Source: Lichina pygmaea
Lineage: Eukaryota; Ascomycota; Lichinomycetes; Lichinales; Lichinaceae
Assembly (NCBI GenBank): GCA_963422465.1
Contig: OY730170.1
Coordinates: 3,386,379 to 3,450,378, forward strand
Direction of reading: 5' to 3'
Length of the DNA stretch: 64,000 bases
Below the pieces are notes generated by a model. The model saw only the letters and a program-made list of their open reading frames with translations. It made no database searches and was not told the origin of the DNA. Each line of letters starts with the position of its first letter. The first letter of the stretch is position 1. Positions 1-10,957 of this stretch are shown here, piece by piece. A program made the position numbers and the translations under genes.

Positions 1-234
1 TGCCAGAAATCCAGATAGGCTTTAGGAAAGAAAGATCAACTGAATCAGCACTCTTTCTACTAACTTCCCAAGTAGAAAAAGTCTGGAAGGAAGGTATAGT
101 TGTATCTCTACTTTCTCTGGGTATCTCAGGAGTCTATGACAGAGTTCTACCTAAGATCCTCCAACAAATCCTGGAGAGAAAAGGAATTCCTCTCTGGCTA
201 TCTTCCTGGATTCTCTCTTTCTGCACCAGTTATT
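1..234 (+). pseudogene. LINE ORF2 reverse-transcriptase fragment
   Basis: This is a scrap of a Tad-like LINE reverse transcriptase, cut by the window edge on the left and by an LTR on the right. It translates as the segment containing QIGFRKERSTESALFLLTSQ and the catalytic-region block SLGISGVYDRV. It matches almost base for base the stretch 32,643-32,876 of LINE L3. The first catalytic aspartate block reads LGIS where the other copies read LDIS, so an active-site Asp appears lost. It ends exactly where an LTR beginning TGTTAC starts, so it is the flank of an LTR insertion. Confidence 0.85.
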
Positions 235-487
235 TGTTACAACCCAGGAGGAACACAGTCTTTATACTCACAGAAAGCAGCAGACAGGATACTGGACAGA
301 AGTACCAGGCAGTATAACACAGGAAGCAGTCACATGACCGGCGAGACTGACCAGAGGTTGCTTGCCACAGCACGCATATACGTGAGCAGAGTGAGCAAAG
401 CTCACCCAGCTCGCTGCAGTATGTATAAGCAGTGAGCAAAGTGAGTAGAGCTCACTGAGCTCACAGACTGAGCACTATATAGTCCGG
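235..487 (+). mobile_element. Truncated family-B Gypsy LTR
   Basis: It starts TGTTACAACCCAGGAGG, the same start as the B1 LTRs at 24,925 and 31,651. It contains short GTGAGC/GCTCAC repeats and a TATA region (CACTATATAGTCCGG near 473-487). It then stops abruptly where the AT-rich tail of LINE L1 begins. The LTR 3' half is missing. Confidence 0.8.
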
Positions 488-733
488 CGATTTATTTATT
501 TATTTATTGATTAATTTTATTTATTTATTTATTTATTTTATTTTATTCTTACACTGATTCAGCTGTAGAGCCATGCAGAACTTCTAGGTACATGTTTGTT
601 TCTCCAGAAAACCTTTGGAGGAATAAAAACTGGAGCTTGGGAGAGACTAGGGAAAATCTTGTGGAATATGCAGTAGCTAAGGAAATTTGTACATGTAGCT
701 ATTTGTTAAAATAAACAGTTGACTTGGTAGAGC

Positions 734-3700
734 TTAGAAAGAGAGTTGGTGGGCTAGGTTGAACTGGTCAAGTCTTTTCAAAGACATAAACCAGAAAAGA
801 AGTTTAGGAAGTAGCTTGGAGGAGAATAAGATAGATAGGAAATCTTGTAGGGGGAATTGGACTTGTTGTCTTTGGTTTGAAAATTTGTTACAGAAAAAAA
901 TGATGTGTTGGGCTGTTTCTTCTCCAAAACCACAGGTGCATAGAGGGGAGTTAAAGTCTGGAACATTTGCTCTGAAAAGAAAACTGGCCAGTCCTATTCT
1001 TGCTGACAGAATTTGAAGAAATAGACTAGACTCAGCTTTTCTCAAATCTTTGAAGATATTGAGGTTTTTCTTCTGTGGCCTTCTGGTGAACATGTCCCAA
1101 ATAGCAGAACAATTTCCTCTGCTTACCTGCCATCTGGCTTCCTATTCTTTGTGGAAAACCTCCTGTAGACTTTTCTTTGAGAAGTCTTGGTTAGTAGTTA
1201 GTTGTTCCAGCCAGACTGTTCTCCAGTTTAGGGAAATAGTTGTCAGAGACATTGGTGTAGTTCTGAGAGAAGAAACATAGAGAGAAATTTGACTGTGTAG
1301 TTTGTGGAGAAGTGTAGAAGGAGAGTTGGGTAATGTGTTTGAATAGAAAGATAAAAGAAAATATGCTGTTCTCAGCTTGAAGTATAAGTCTAGAGAGGGT
1401 AGAAATAGTTCTGATTCAAGTAGGAAAATAGGAGTGGCTTTAAAGACACCTCCTATAGTTCTTAAACATTTATTTTGGAAAGTAGATAATGAAATAATAT
1501 TAGAGAGTTTCTTTTGGGGATTGAACCAGACTCCTACTGCATAACTAAGAAGAGATCTTAGTATAGTAGTGTAGACATGACATGCTGTTAGGACTGGTAG
1601 TCTCCAAGTAGAGTAGGTTGTTCTGGATAAAGCTGAGAAATATTTGGAGGTTTTCTGTGACATGATTTTTTGGTGTTTTTTCCAGACAAGTTTTGAGTCA
1701 AAGTAAAGTCCCAAGATGCGCACTTCTTCTTTTGGTCAAAGTACCACTTCTCCAAGTCTTAGACTGAGCTGAAGATTGTGTCTTCTTCTTCTAGAAAAAT
1801 GGAGAAGTTTATACTTTTCAGGTGCAAACTTCATACCATGTTTTCTTGCCCAGTCCTGACATTTGGAATGTGTAGACTTCAACTTGAGAAGGTTGCTTTT
1901 TAAGGAAGAGGAGAATGCAAGAAGATTAGTGTCATCTGCAAAACCAAGTGCTAAAACTCCTTTCTCAGGGGTGTGTACAGTATTGTGCAGTTCTGAGATA
2001 TAGAAAAGAAACAGAATAGGAGAGAAAGGTGATCCTTGAGGGACTCCACAGTATATAGAGAACTGGGGGGATTCTGAGTCATCAAACACCAGAGAGGTAG
2101 TACATGAAGTAGTGAAGGAAAAGATCCAGGATACAAACCACTTAGGAATCTTTCTCTTAATCAGGATCTTTCTGAGAACTTCTGGCAAGACTCTGTCATA
2201 GACTCCAGAGATGTCTAGAGAGAGAAGACTAGCAACCTTTCCTTCTTTCCCTATCTTTTCTACCTGGGAGGTCAGAAGAAAAAGTGCTGATTCTGTTGAT
2301 CTTTCTTTTCTGAATCCCATCTGGATTTCTGGCAAGAGATTTTCTTTCTCAGCTAGTTCACTTAGTCTTGCAGCTGCAATAGCTTCTATTAGCTTCCCAA
2401 TTGTATTCAGGAGAGCTATAGGGCACTATGCTTTTGCTTGACAGTAGGATCCCTTGCCAGGTTTCCTTAGGCAGATTGTCTTGGCTGACTAGTACCTGTC
2501 TGGAAAGTATTCCAGTCTCCAGCAAGCCTCTAAAACCTTCGCAATTCTTTTGTTGAAAGAGTCTCCCAGTGCTCTTAGAAATCCATTTGGTAGAGTATCT
2601 TGGCCTGGTGCTGAGAGAGGTTTTTTCTTCTTTAGAACCTCTTGTACTTCTTCCTTGGAGACTTCTTAGGATAGTTGCTATTCCTGGGTTTCTTCTGGCA
2701 GGTCCTGTTCCTCTGGCTCTGGCTGTAGGGAAAGAGGGAAGAATTGAGTCCTGAAAGCTTCTGTTTTCTCTTCAAAAGACTTTGCCAGCTGTCCTTGTTG
2801 TCCTATAAGTTCTGGGACTATTGGTAGGTCAGGAACTTTGCCAGCTTTTTCTTTTCCCTATTTGGCAATTCTCCAGTAGTCCTGGGTTTCTGCTAGCTGG
2901 TGGAGATGTGTTCTGAATGTCTTTCTTTTGGCTTGTCTGATCAGACTCTTTTTCTTTTTAGTTATCTTCTCTAGTCTGGTGGTTTCCTCTTGGCCTTGGA
3001 GTACTTTTCTTCTTACTTTTCTTTCCTCCTGGATTATTTCTTTGATTTCCTGGTTCCACTATAGTACTGCATACCTGGACTCTTTGCAAGGTTGGGTTGT
3101 CTTGTTTGCAATTTCTTGGAGAGTTTTGTCTAGTCTTTCCAGGTAATCATCCACTTCTTTCTTGCTAGTTAGAGATAGAATAGGTGGTAGGTTATCAGCT
3201 TCTTGTCTTGCTTGACTAGCATCCAGAGTTCTCCAGTTCTTTTTGTCTGTTCTGGTTTTTCTTGAAGTCTCCAGACTGAGAATTGTGTGCACTGGTCTGT
3301 GGTCTGACCCTGTGTGGAATCTCATGTTAATTTGTGAGTAAATAAGAGAATTAAGTAAAGAACTTGAAATAAAAGAAAGATCAATTGCTGATGAAGGTGG
3401 TTCTAGAAGAGTTCTTGCTCTTGTTGGTGTGTAGGAAGCTATTGCCAGCTCTAGTCCCTATTTGTCTGTTAGGTCCTTGAAGGATAAGGCTAGTTCTGAG
3501 TATAGCTGGCTTGACTTTGACCAACTTGGGTGGTAGAGATTTAAGTCTGTCAGGAGGATATGTTCACCCTCTTTTTGGATAGCTTGTTCCAGTAGGTCTA
3601 GAAGAGTCTGAGCTGACTCCCTATAGTTCCTTTAGCTTGTGGGTGTGAAATAGAGGTTGTGGATCTAGAATGACTTTGTTTGAACTCTTATCTCCAAGAA

Positions 3701-3985
3701 GACTAGATCTTTACTCCAGAAAATTAGGCTTATAGATGACCGCAAAATTCTTCTGTTAACAAGAACAAGTGTTCTCCCTAGCTCCTGGCTTTGTAAAGGG
3801 TAGAAGGCTGAGAATGTTGTAGAGATGCTTGATTCTTGGTGGGGGTTTTTCCAGAGTTCTTGCAGAGTGATGATGTCCATTTCCTGTAGTCTAGGGTTTG
3901 CCAGTAGAAGTTCTTGGCATGTCTGGCTTTTCTGGACATTGTACTGGAGAAGGTTAAGTGTAGAGTAACTTATTAATCCTCTTGG
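734..3985 (-). pseudogene. L1 ORF2: endonuclease/reverse transcriptase, broken
   Basis: This is the remains of a LINE polyprotein with apurinic-type endonuclease and reverse transcriptase. Visible pieces, N to C, are an endonuclease start with MDIITLQELW (about 3,850-3,880), a GSDHRPV-like block near 3,300, RT blocks QMGFRKERSTES (about 2,300), CGVPQGSPFSP (about 2,040) and FADDTNLLAF (about 1,930), and a C-terminal CTCGF...HIIFFC zinc motif near 920-965. The parts lie in different frames separated by stops, so no full protein can be made. The FADD active site is still present. No RNase H domain is visible between the RT and the terminal zinc motif. Confidence 0.85.
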
Positions 3986-4032
3986 CTAGAGTCTTCCAAG
4001 ATCTCAGTAGCTTTTTTTCTGGGTATGTTGAT

Positions 4033-4867
4033 TTAGAACTCTGAGTTCTGTGCAAGTGGGAAAGTGGGGAGCTGAGTGTTCTGTCTTGAGCTTGAGCATA
4101 CTCTTAGTACTTCCCTTTGTTTTCTTTTCTTAGCTTCTTGTCTGTCTTGTAGACTTGGCCCTTTTTCTTGTGTTGAGGGAGTCTGAGGTAGAGCTAGTCT
4201 GGGAGCTGTTATGTACCTCCCTGGTCTTGCTAGCCATACCTCTCTTGCTTTCTGGATTGCTTCCTGTTTTTTCTGGCAGGACTTTGACCAGGCTGGGTGG
4301 TTTCCCTTGCAGTTTGCACATTTTGGTGTTAGAGCTTCTGGAGAAGTCTGGCAGTCTCTTCTGGCATGGTTTCCTCCACAGGCTGTGCACTGGGCTTGGG
4401 CTTGGCAAGTGCGTGCTTGGTGTCTAAACCTAGCACATTTGTAGCACTGGGTGACTGATGTTGCTAGCAGGGCTGGTTCTACTTCATGTAGAGTGTATCC
4501 TAGAACTACTCCTTTCTCAATTAGAAGGTTTGCTTGCTCTGGGGTAGCTAGATCCAGATGTAGAGATGTGACTGGCTTCTGGAGGAGTTTGGCTTTTCTG
4601 GACCAGTAGGTTCTTAGGATGTTGACCTTACTTTCTATCCCAGGGTTTTGTGAGAAGATTGCCTTTTTTGTTTCCTCCAGGTTTTCTAGCTTGAAGTCTT
4701 TTGTCTGCACCCCATGGACTAGCACTGGAAAGATTCTGGGTGATATCTTGGCCTCTGCTGTAAAGACAGCTGGGATCCAGTCCTTGTTTTCCTCTAGCTG
4801 AGTCTTGGCTTGAGGAGTTTCCAGAGAGATTATAATATCTTCTGAGAGTAGTTTTCTGGCTGCTCTT
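4033..4867 (-). pseudogene. L1 ORF1: Gag-like zinc-knuckle protein, N-terminus missing
   Basis: This is an ORF1 (nucleic-acid-binding) protein of a Tad-like LINE. The frame is open from the truncation at 4,867 to a stop at 4,033. It has three cysteine/histidine knuckles: CYKCARFRHQARTC, CTACGGNHARRDC and CANCKGNHPAWSKSC, in the order seen in L2, L3 and L4. The N-terminal half of ORF1 is lost where L2 begins. ORF1 probably binds the element RNA in the ribonucleoprotein particle, by family analogy. Confidence 0.8.
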
Positions 4868-5057
4868 ATTTCTTTTTATTTGTTTTATTTTTTATTTTAT
4901 TTGATTCTTACACTGGTAGTAGCTTTACAGCCATGCAGATCTTCTAGCTAATAGTGAACTCCTTCAGAAAACCTTTGAAGGGATAAAAACTGAAGGCAGG
5001 GTGTGACTAGGGAATGTAACAAAAGAAATCTTGAAGTTTCTGGTAAGAGAAGAGAAT

Positions 5058-8000
5058 CTAGGTATTGGATTGGGAATAGTGGAGTTTGAAAGCTAGATTA
5101 AACTGGTTTAGTCTTTTCAAAAACATAAACCAGTACAAGAACTTCTGTAGTAGCTCTGGGTTTGAAATAATAGTGGTGAAGTCTTGGGGATTAAAAGAGA
5201 CTTGTTGTCTTTGTCTTGAATAAAGAGAGCATGAAGAGGTGATATGTTTTGCAGTTTCTTCTACTTGGCCACACACACATAGTGGGGTAGGGAAGTCAGG
5301 AACTCCAGCTCTGAAAAGAAAACTTGCCAGACCAATTCTTCCAGTCCTGATTTGCAGTAGCAGACTTGCCTCAGCTTTCTGTAACTCTTTGTAGAGCTTC
5401 AGATTGCTTTTGTGTGGCTTTTGACAGAAAGTCTGCCAGCCTGGATAGCTTCTTCTTTTCTTCTCTTCCCATTGGTCTTCCCACTCTTTAGTAAAGAGCT
5501 TTTGTAGTTCTTTCTTTAAACTAGCCTGGTTAGTAGTTATTTGACTTAACCAAGTGAATTTCCACTTAGGAGAGATAGTTGAGGATTCCTTTAAAGGTTT
5601 CTTTAAGAGAGAGGCTTAGCTGGAAATAGTGGAAAAGATACTGTCAAGAAAGTATTTGAGAGGGGAGTTTTGAATAGAAGAAAGAAAACAGGCAGTACGA
5701 AATTTAAAGTATAGGTCTAGAGGTAGAAGAAAAAGCTCACTCTCTAATAGAAAAGAAGGAGTGGCTTTGAAGGCACCCCCAATAAGTCTTAGGCATCTGT
5801 TTTGAAATGAAACAAGAGAAGAGATATTGGAGGATTTTCTTAGAGGGTTAAACCAGATCCCCACTGCATAGCTCAGTAGAGATCTCAGCATAGCAGTGTA
5901 CACCAGACGTGATGTGTGAACTGGAAAGCCCCAAGTAGAATAGGAAGTTCTAGAAAGAGAAGAGAGTGCTTTCTGTGCTTTTTGAAGAATAATCCTCTGG
6001 TGTTTGTGCCAGTGGAGCTTTGCATCTAGGTACACTCCAAGTACTCGCACTTCTTCTTTTAGTTTGAGAATCACTTTCCCTAGTCTGAGCTTGAGCTGGA
6101 GATTGTCTGATCTTCTTCTGGAAAAATGAAGTATTTTATATTTCTCAGGAGAGAAGACTATTCCATGTCTTGCAGCCCATGATAGACATTTGAGGTGTGT
6201 GTTCTTTAACTTCAGAAGGTTACTTTTCAAGGAGTGACCAAAAGCAAGCAGATTTGTATCATCTGCAAACCCCAGGGCAGATACACCAGAAGAGGGAGTA
6301 TGCACAGTCTCATGCAATTCAGAAATGTAGAATAGAAAAAGAATAGAGGATAATGGAGAACCTTGAGGAACTCCACAATGAATAGGAATTGAACAAGACT
6401 CAGAATCATCAAAGACAAGAGTGGTAGAGTGCTTATCACAGAAGGAGTAGATCCAGGAAGCTAGCCAGGCAGGTATTCCTTTTCTTTTCAGAATTTGCTG
6501 TAGTATCTTGGGGAGAACTCTGTCATAGGCTTCTGAGATATCCAGTGAGAGTAGGGATGCAACCATGCCTTCCTTCCAGACTTTTTCCACTTGGGAGGTT
6601 AGAAGGAAAAGTGCTGCTTCTGTGGATCTTCCTTTCCTAAAGCCCATCTGGATATCTGGCAATAGTCCAGCTTCTTCTGCTATCTTGCTTAGTCTGGCTG
6701 CAGCAATAGCTTCCATCAGCTTGCCTGTTGTGTTTAGCAGAGCTATAGGGCGCCAGGCTTTAGCTTGATTGTAGGTTCCCTTGCCAGGTTTCCTCAAGCA
6801 GACTGTTTTTGCACTCTTAAATCTTTCAGGGAAGTACTCCAGTTTCCAGCATGTTGAAGTCAGAATAGCTAGAGCTTGGCAGAACCTAGGCCCCAGAGCT
6901 CTCAGAAATCCATTTGGCAGCTTATCTCTCCCTCCTGCTGTGAAAGGTTTCTTCTTGGCCAGAATTTGCTCCACTTCTTCACATGTTACCTCCTGGGAGA
7001 GCTGTATCTCAGAGATAGTCTGGGAGCTTTCTGAGCCTGGTTCTGGAACTAGAGCTTTTGGAAAGAACTGCTGTGAGAAGGCTTTAGTCTTTTCCTCAAA
7101 GGTTTTGGCTATTCCTTCTTGTGTTTCCAGGTCAGGAACCAGAGGAAGATCAGGAGTCTTGTTGGCTTTGGACTTTCCCCACTTTGCAAGCTTCCAGAAT
7201 TTTGAAGAGCTGGCCAGCTCATGGATTTGGTGTCTGAAAGTGTTCTGTTTTCCATCTCTGACTGCCTTTTTCTTGAGCTTAGTTGCTTGCTCAAGTTCCT
7301 CTTGACTTGCTTACCTTTTTTGCACTTTTCTTCTTACTCTTCTTTCCTCTTTAACCTTGTTTTGGATCTCTTGATTCCACCAGGGAACTGAGTGGCCAGA
7401 TTGCTTCTGGAGCTGTGTGGATTTGCTTGCTATTTCTTGGAGAAAGTTGTCAAGATACTCCAAGTACTCATCCACTTCATATTTGTCTTGGAAGTGGAAG
7501 GGCAGGTGTAGCTTCTCACACTCTACTCTTGCAAGGTTTGAGTCCAGTGTTCTCCAGTTTCTTTCTGGTTTCCAGATTTTCCTTGGAGGATCCAGGTCCA
7601 GGCAGGTTAGTACAGGTCTGTGGTCAGACCCATGAAAGAACTGAAAAGCCACTTTAGAGAAAATCAGAGAGTTAGAAAGAGAAGAAGAAATAAAAGACAG
7701 ATCAATAGCAGAACATAGTTTTTCAGAAAGAGATCTTGCTCTGGTAGGGGTGAAAGGTGCAATAGCTAAATCCAGATTTAAATCTTTCATTAGGTCTTGA
7801 AACTTGTTTGCAGTCTCAGAGTACAGTCTTCTTTTCTTTGACCAGTCTGGGTGGTGAAGATTTGAGTCTGTGAGAAGAATATGTTGTCCTTGTTCTTGTA
7901 AAGCATTTTGGAGTAAACAGAGAAGAGCTTCTGATACCTCTGTGTAGTTTTCTTGACTTGATGGGGTGAAGTAGAGATTATGTACCCAAAGAGAAGTAGG

Positions 8001-8300
8001 AGAGTTTTCCAAGTAGATTTCAAGAGAAACAAAGTCTTTATTCCAGAAGGTAGGATGAAGAGAAGAGAGTTTCAGATTTTTATTAATAAGAAAAAGTGTT
8101 CTGCCAATCTCTGAACAGTAGAGAGGGAGAAAGGAAAAGAAAACAGTTGAAGTGCTTGTTTCTAGGTGAGAGTTTTTCCAGGGCTCTTGAAGTGCAATAA
8201 TGTCCACCTCTTGGAGAGCTGAGGTTGCTAGCAGTAGCTCTTGGACTGATTGGCTTTTTTGCACATTATACTGGAGAAGTGTCAGCTTTGTGTCTTTCAT
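5058..8300 (-). pseudogene. L2 ORF2: endonuclease/reverse transcriptase, nearly whole
   Basis: This is a LINE polyprotein of about 1,080 codons. Endonuclease signatures in order are LLQYNVQKS, DIIALQEPW, LLTDSNLHHPDW and GSDHRPV (8,290 to about 7,620). RT signatures are RPIALLNTTGKLMEA, GFRKGRSTEAALF, CGVPQGSPLSS and FADDTNLLAF (about 6,760-6,260). A C-terminal CCHC-type motif with HITSSC lies near 5,230-5,276. The frame is broken by a small deletion near 7,310 (after VRRKVQKR) and by a TAA near 5,615. The start ATG overlaps the ORF1 stop by four bases (ATGA), the same layout as in L3 and L4. There is no RNase H domain. Confidence 0.88.
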
Positions 8301-9688
8301 GCAGACATCTCAGCATCAAAGATCTTGAAGGAGTTAGCTGGTAGCTTTCCTCCAGAGTTGGCTAATCTTGAAGAAAGAATTTGCACTTCTGGGAGTTCAC
8401 CTCTGAGTCGCTCTGAGCTTCTGCTTGGCTCAGCTGTTTTACGTTTTTTCCCTCCTGGTAGAGACTGAGAGAGAGGGAAAGACATAACTGGGGGGGGTTG
8501 TAGAGCTGGAACAGAGGTAGCTGTTGGGATCTCATATTTTCCTGGGCGTGTGTTCCATGCTTCTCTTGCCTTCTTGGCTGCTTCCTGGCGTACTGGACAG
8601 ACACTGGCCCAGGCTGGGTGAGCTCCTCTGCAGTTGCAGCATTTTGGCTTGAGAAGCTGTTCAGGAACTTGGCAGGCTCTCCTTTCATGTTGGCCTCCAC
8701 AGGCACCACACACAGCTTTGTTCTTGCAGAAGCGTGCTTGGTGCCCATAGCCAAAGCACTTGAAACATTGTGCAATGACTGTGTCTGCCAGGAAAGGTTC
8801 TGCTTCATGCATCCTGTGCCCCAGCACTAGCCCACTCTCAATCAAAAGATTGGCTTGTTCAGGGGTAGCCAGATCCAGGTGGAGAGAGGTAACTGGCTTC
8901 TTTTGAGCTATAGCCTTCTTAGACCAGTAGGCTCTCAGGATGGTGATTTGTTTGCTCAGAGATGGGTTGCTGTTCTGGATTATCTGGCAGGTTTTCTCCA
9001 GGTCTTCAGGTTGGATATCTTCTGTTCTGACTCCATGGATCAGAACTGGGAATCTCTTGGGCTGGATGGTTGCTTCCTTTGTGAAGATAGCTGATACCCA
9101 GGCAGGGTTTTTCTCTAGGAAGACTTTAGTCTCTTGGCTTTCTGTGTTAATAAGGATATCCCCTGAAGGAAGTTTCCTTACTGCTCTGACCTGCTTGTTG
9201 TAGGGGCTGGGTAGTCTGTCTTGAAGAGCCTGGAAAAGCTGGATGTGAGTTCTATTAGCCATGTCAGGTGGCTGGATACCAGGATGTACAAGAACTTCTT
9301 TGAGAATTCTTGCAGGTAGAGGGATTTGTGCTGGAATAGATTTTTGGACAGCCTGGGCATATGATGGCTTGGCTTCTTGTTTGTCCAGCCGCTTGTTGAT
9401 ATTCTCCAGCTCCTGGAAGATTCTGTTGGTGAGGCCAGTAGAGCTAGACTGGGCTTCTGTAGAGAAGGAGTTCTTTTTGATATTTTCCCAGCTTTTCAGA
9501 ATAGATTCTGGGACTGGTTGGGTTTTGATCCAGGAGTCTACTAGTTTGTAGTCATTCTGGGGAGCTGGTTGGAGGGTAGGAGAGCTGGACTGGGTGCTAG
9601 GCAGACTGGAAGCTGGTTGGGAGAGTATAGCTGGTGTAGCTCTGGTGTTACTTTCTGAAGAGGTGGGTTTTTTCTTCTTGGGACATCT
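8297..9688 (-). pseudogene. L2 ORF1: zinc-knuckle Gag-like protein, 5'-truncated
   Basis: The frame runs from the truncation at about 9,688 (a KKKKPTS-type lysine block) to the stop at 8,297. Three knuckles are intact: CFKCFGYGHQARFC, CGACGGQHERRAC and CCNCRGAHPAWASVC. A central domain with VRAVRKLPSGDILI and FPVLIHGVRTEDIQ is shared with all LINE copies here. The C-terminus ends DAEMSA before the ATGA overlap with ORF2. Only the extreme N-terminus and promoter appear to be gone. Confidence 0.82.
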
Positions 9689-10957
9689 TTACTTAGTTGT
9701 GGTATTGTGGAGTTATAGACATTGCAATCAATCCTGACAAGAAAGTGATCATTGAACCGTCCGAGTCATTGAACTGTCCAACACCCCTCCTGGCGGAGGG
9801 GTGTCCCGGGCGTACCGAAGGGACAGGAGGGGGGGGGGGGGGGTAATACACCCCCATGGCACGGGTATTAGGCTGCTAGATCACGACACTCAGAGAATCA
9901 AGAGTCTTACGCGCTGGGAGCCTCTTCCGTACGACGCCGACGTCGCACGCTGACCAGTCGCCTGGCCGCTCAACAGTCATGAGCTTGGAATCGCATGCCG
10001 CTTGACCTTTGATTTGAATTGTATCAGCCTCCGACAATAAGTTCTTGTCAGCCGGATAAACACCCACCTTGCTCCTGTGATGATTCAGGTCAGCCGCTCT
10101 TTTGCAACAGTTCTCCTGTCAAACCTTCAGTGTGGTATGTCATGGGTCCCTGTCAGACAAGACTGTCAGTGCCAGGGTCCACCAAGCGCCGGGCGCCTAC
10201 GTCTAGTCGAGAAAAGCGCTCAGTGCGCGTTGTATGTAAGTTGATTGGTTGATGCTACGTAGGATCTAGCGATCTAGCTATATACCTGAGGTCACTAGGT
10301 ACGTAGCTCCTACCTAGATAGGACTCGAGGCACAGAGTGCTGAGGTCCCGCGTGACCACGTGACTATGCCACGCTCTGGCCTGGTCCGTGACAGCCAGAC
10401 AAGCATGTGGGTGGCACAAAATAATGAGTGATTTGGTAGACTCGGTGTACTCACCCAGCATGCTTAGCACAAGCAGTTGTACAATAGTGTACAGAAGAGC
10501 GTCGGGTCCGGACAAGAAAGACTGGGTGCCCCGGCAATAGGGCTGTCCCGGTAGTTCCAGAAACAGAACGGCAGGGCGCGCGACATCGACAGGTTTCTGG
10601 TCCGGGAGATGGATCTAGATCCGCTTCATTGTTTGAGTGGTAATTAGATCCCAGGCTAACTAACAACTGAGAAAACTGACTGGGTATATAGTTGCGCTCA
10701 TCTGTAGATATGAAAGAGCCAGCAATGCAGCCTTTCGTCCCGCTCTTCCTGGTTCCTTGTGAGTAGTGAGCAGGTGCTAATTATAAGAGAAAACAAAAGG
10801 ACAAAAAGAGCCCCCCCCCCCACGGTAACTGCCCACCGTGATGATTATCCAACCAGATATGATTAGAGAAATCCCCCCATACGGTAGGTGCATGCATGCT
10901 AATGGATGTGACAGAGAGGAGAGAAGAATATGACGACAGAAAGAATATCGCTAGAAT
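9689..10957. other. Host intergenic DNA, 3' side of the membrane-protein gene
   Basis: No gene is recognisable. It contains a G homopolymer ending near 9,842, a C homopolymer near 10,811, and short ORFs without family features or fungal codon character. It probably includes the 3' UTR of the minus-strand gene ending at 10,958. It shows no similarity to the LINE or Gypsy families elsewhere in the window. Confidence 0.6.

Larger units (their letters stand above)
488..4867 (-). mobile_element. LINE L1 (Tad-like), 5'-truncated, decayed
   Basis: This is a minus-strand non-LTR retrotransposon. The 3' tail is the (TTTA)n/TTTTA tract at 488-545 next to the conserved 3'-end block TTCTTACACTGATTCAGCTG. 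ORF2 remains lie at about 734-3,985 and ORF1 remains at 4,033-4,867. It is clearly more diverged from L2, L3 and L4 than they are from each other and carries many stops and frame changes. Its 5' side abuts the 3' tail of L2 within ORF1, so the 5' end is missing. Confidence 0.85.
4868..9688 (-). mobile_element. LINE L2 (Tad-like), 5'-truncated
   Basis: This is a minus-strand LINE with a TTTTA-rich 3' tail at 4,868-4,902 and the conserved 3' block GATTCTTACACTGGTAG. ORF2 is at 5,058-8,300 and ORF1 at 8,297-9,688. The 5' end is cut within the lysine-rich N-terminus of ORF1 and passes straight into host DNA at about 9,689. L2 is closely related to L3, L4 and L5. Its last 72 ORF2 residues differ from those of L5 by about one residue (V for A after MCGQ). 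Confidence 0.88.

Noticed and set aside
4860-4875. L2 inserted within L1 as a simple nested event
   Set aside because: L1 sequence does not resume beyond the L2 5' end at 9,688, so truncation or deletion is more likely than clean nesting.
9825-9842. G homopolymer as a structured element
   Set aside because: A plain G run with no partner; it may be a sequencing-length artefact. The C run near 10,811 is treated the same way.
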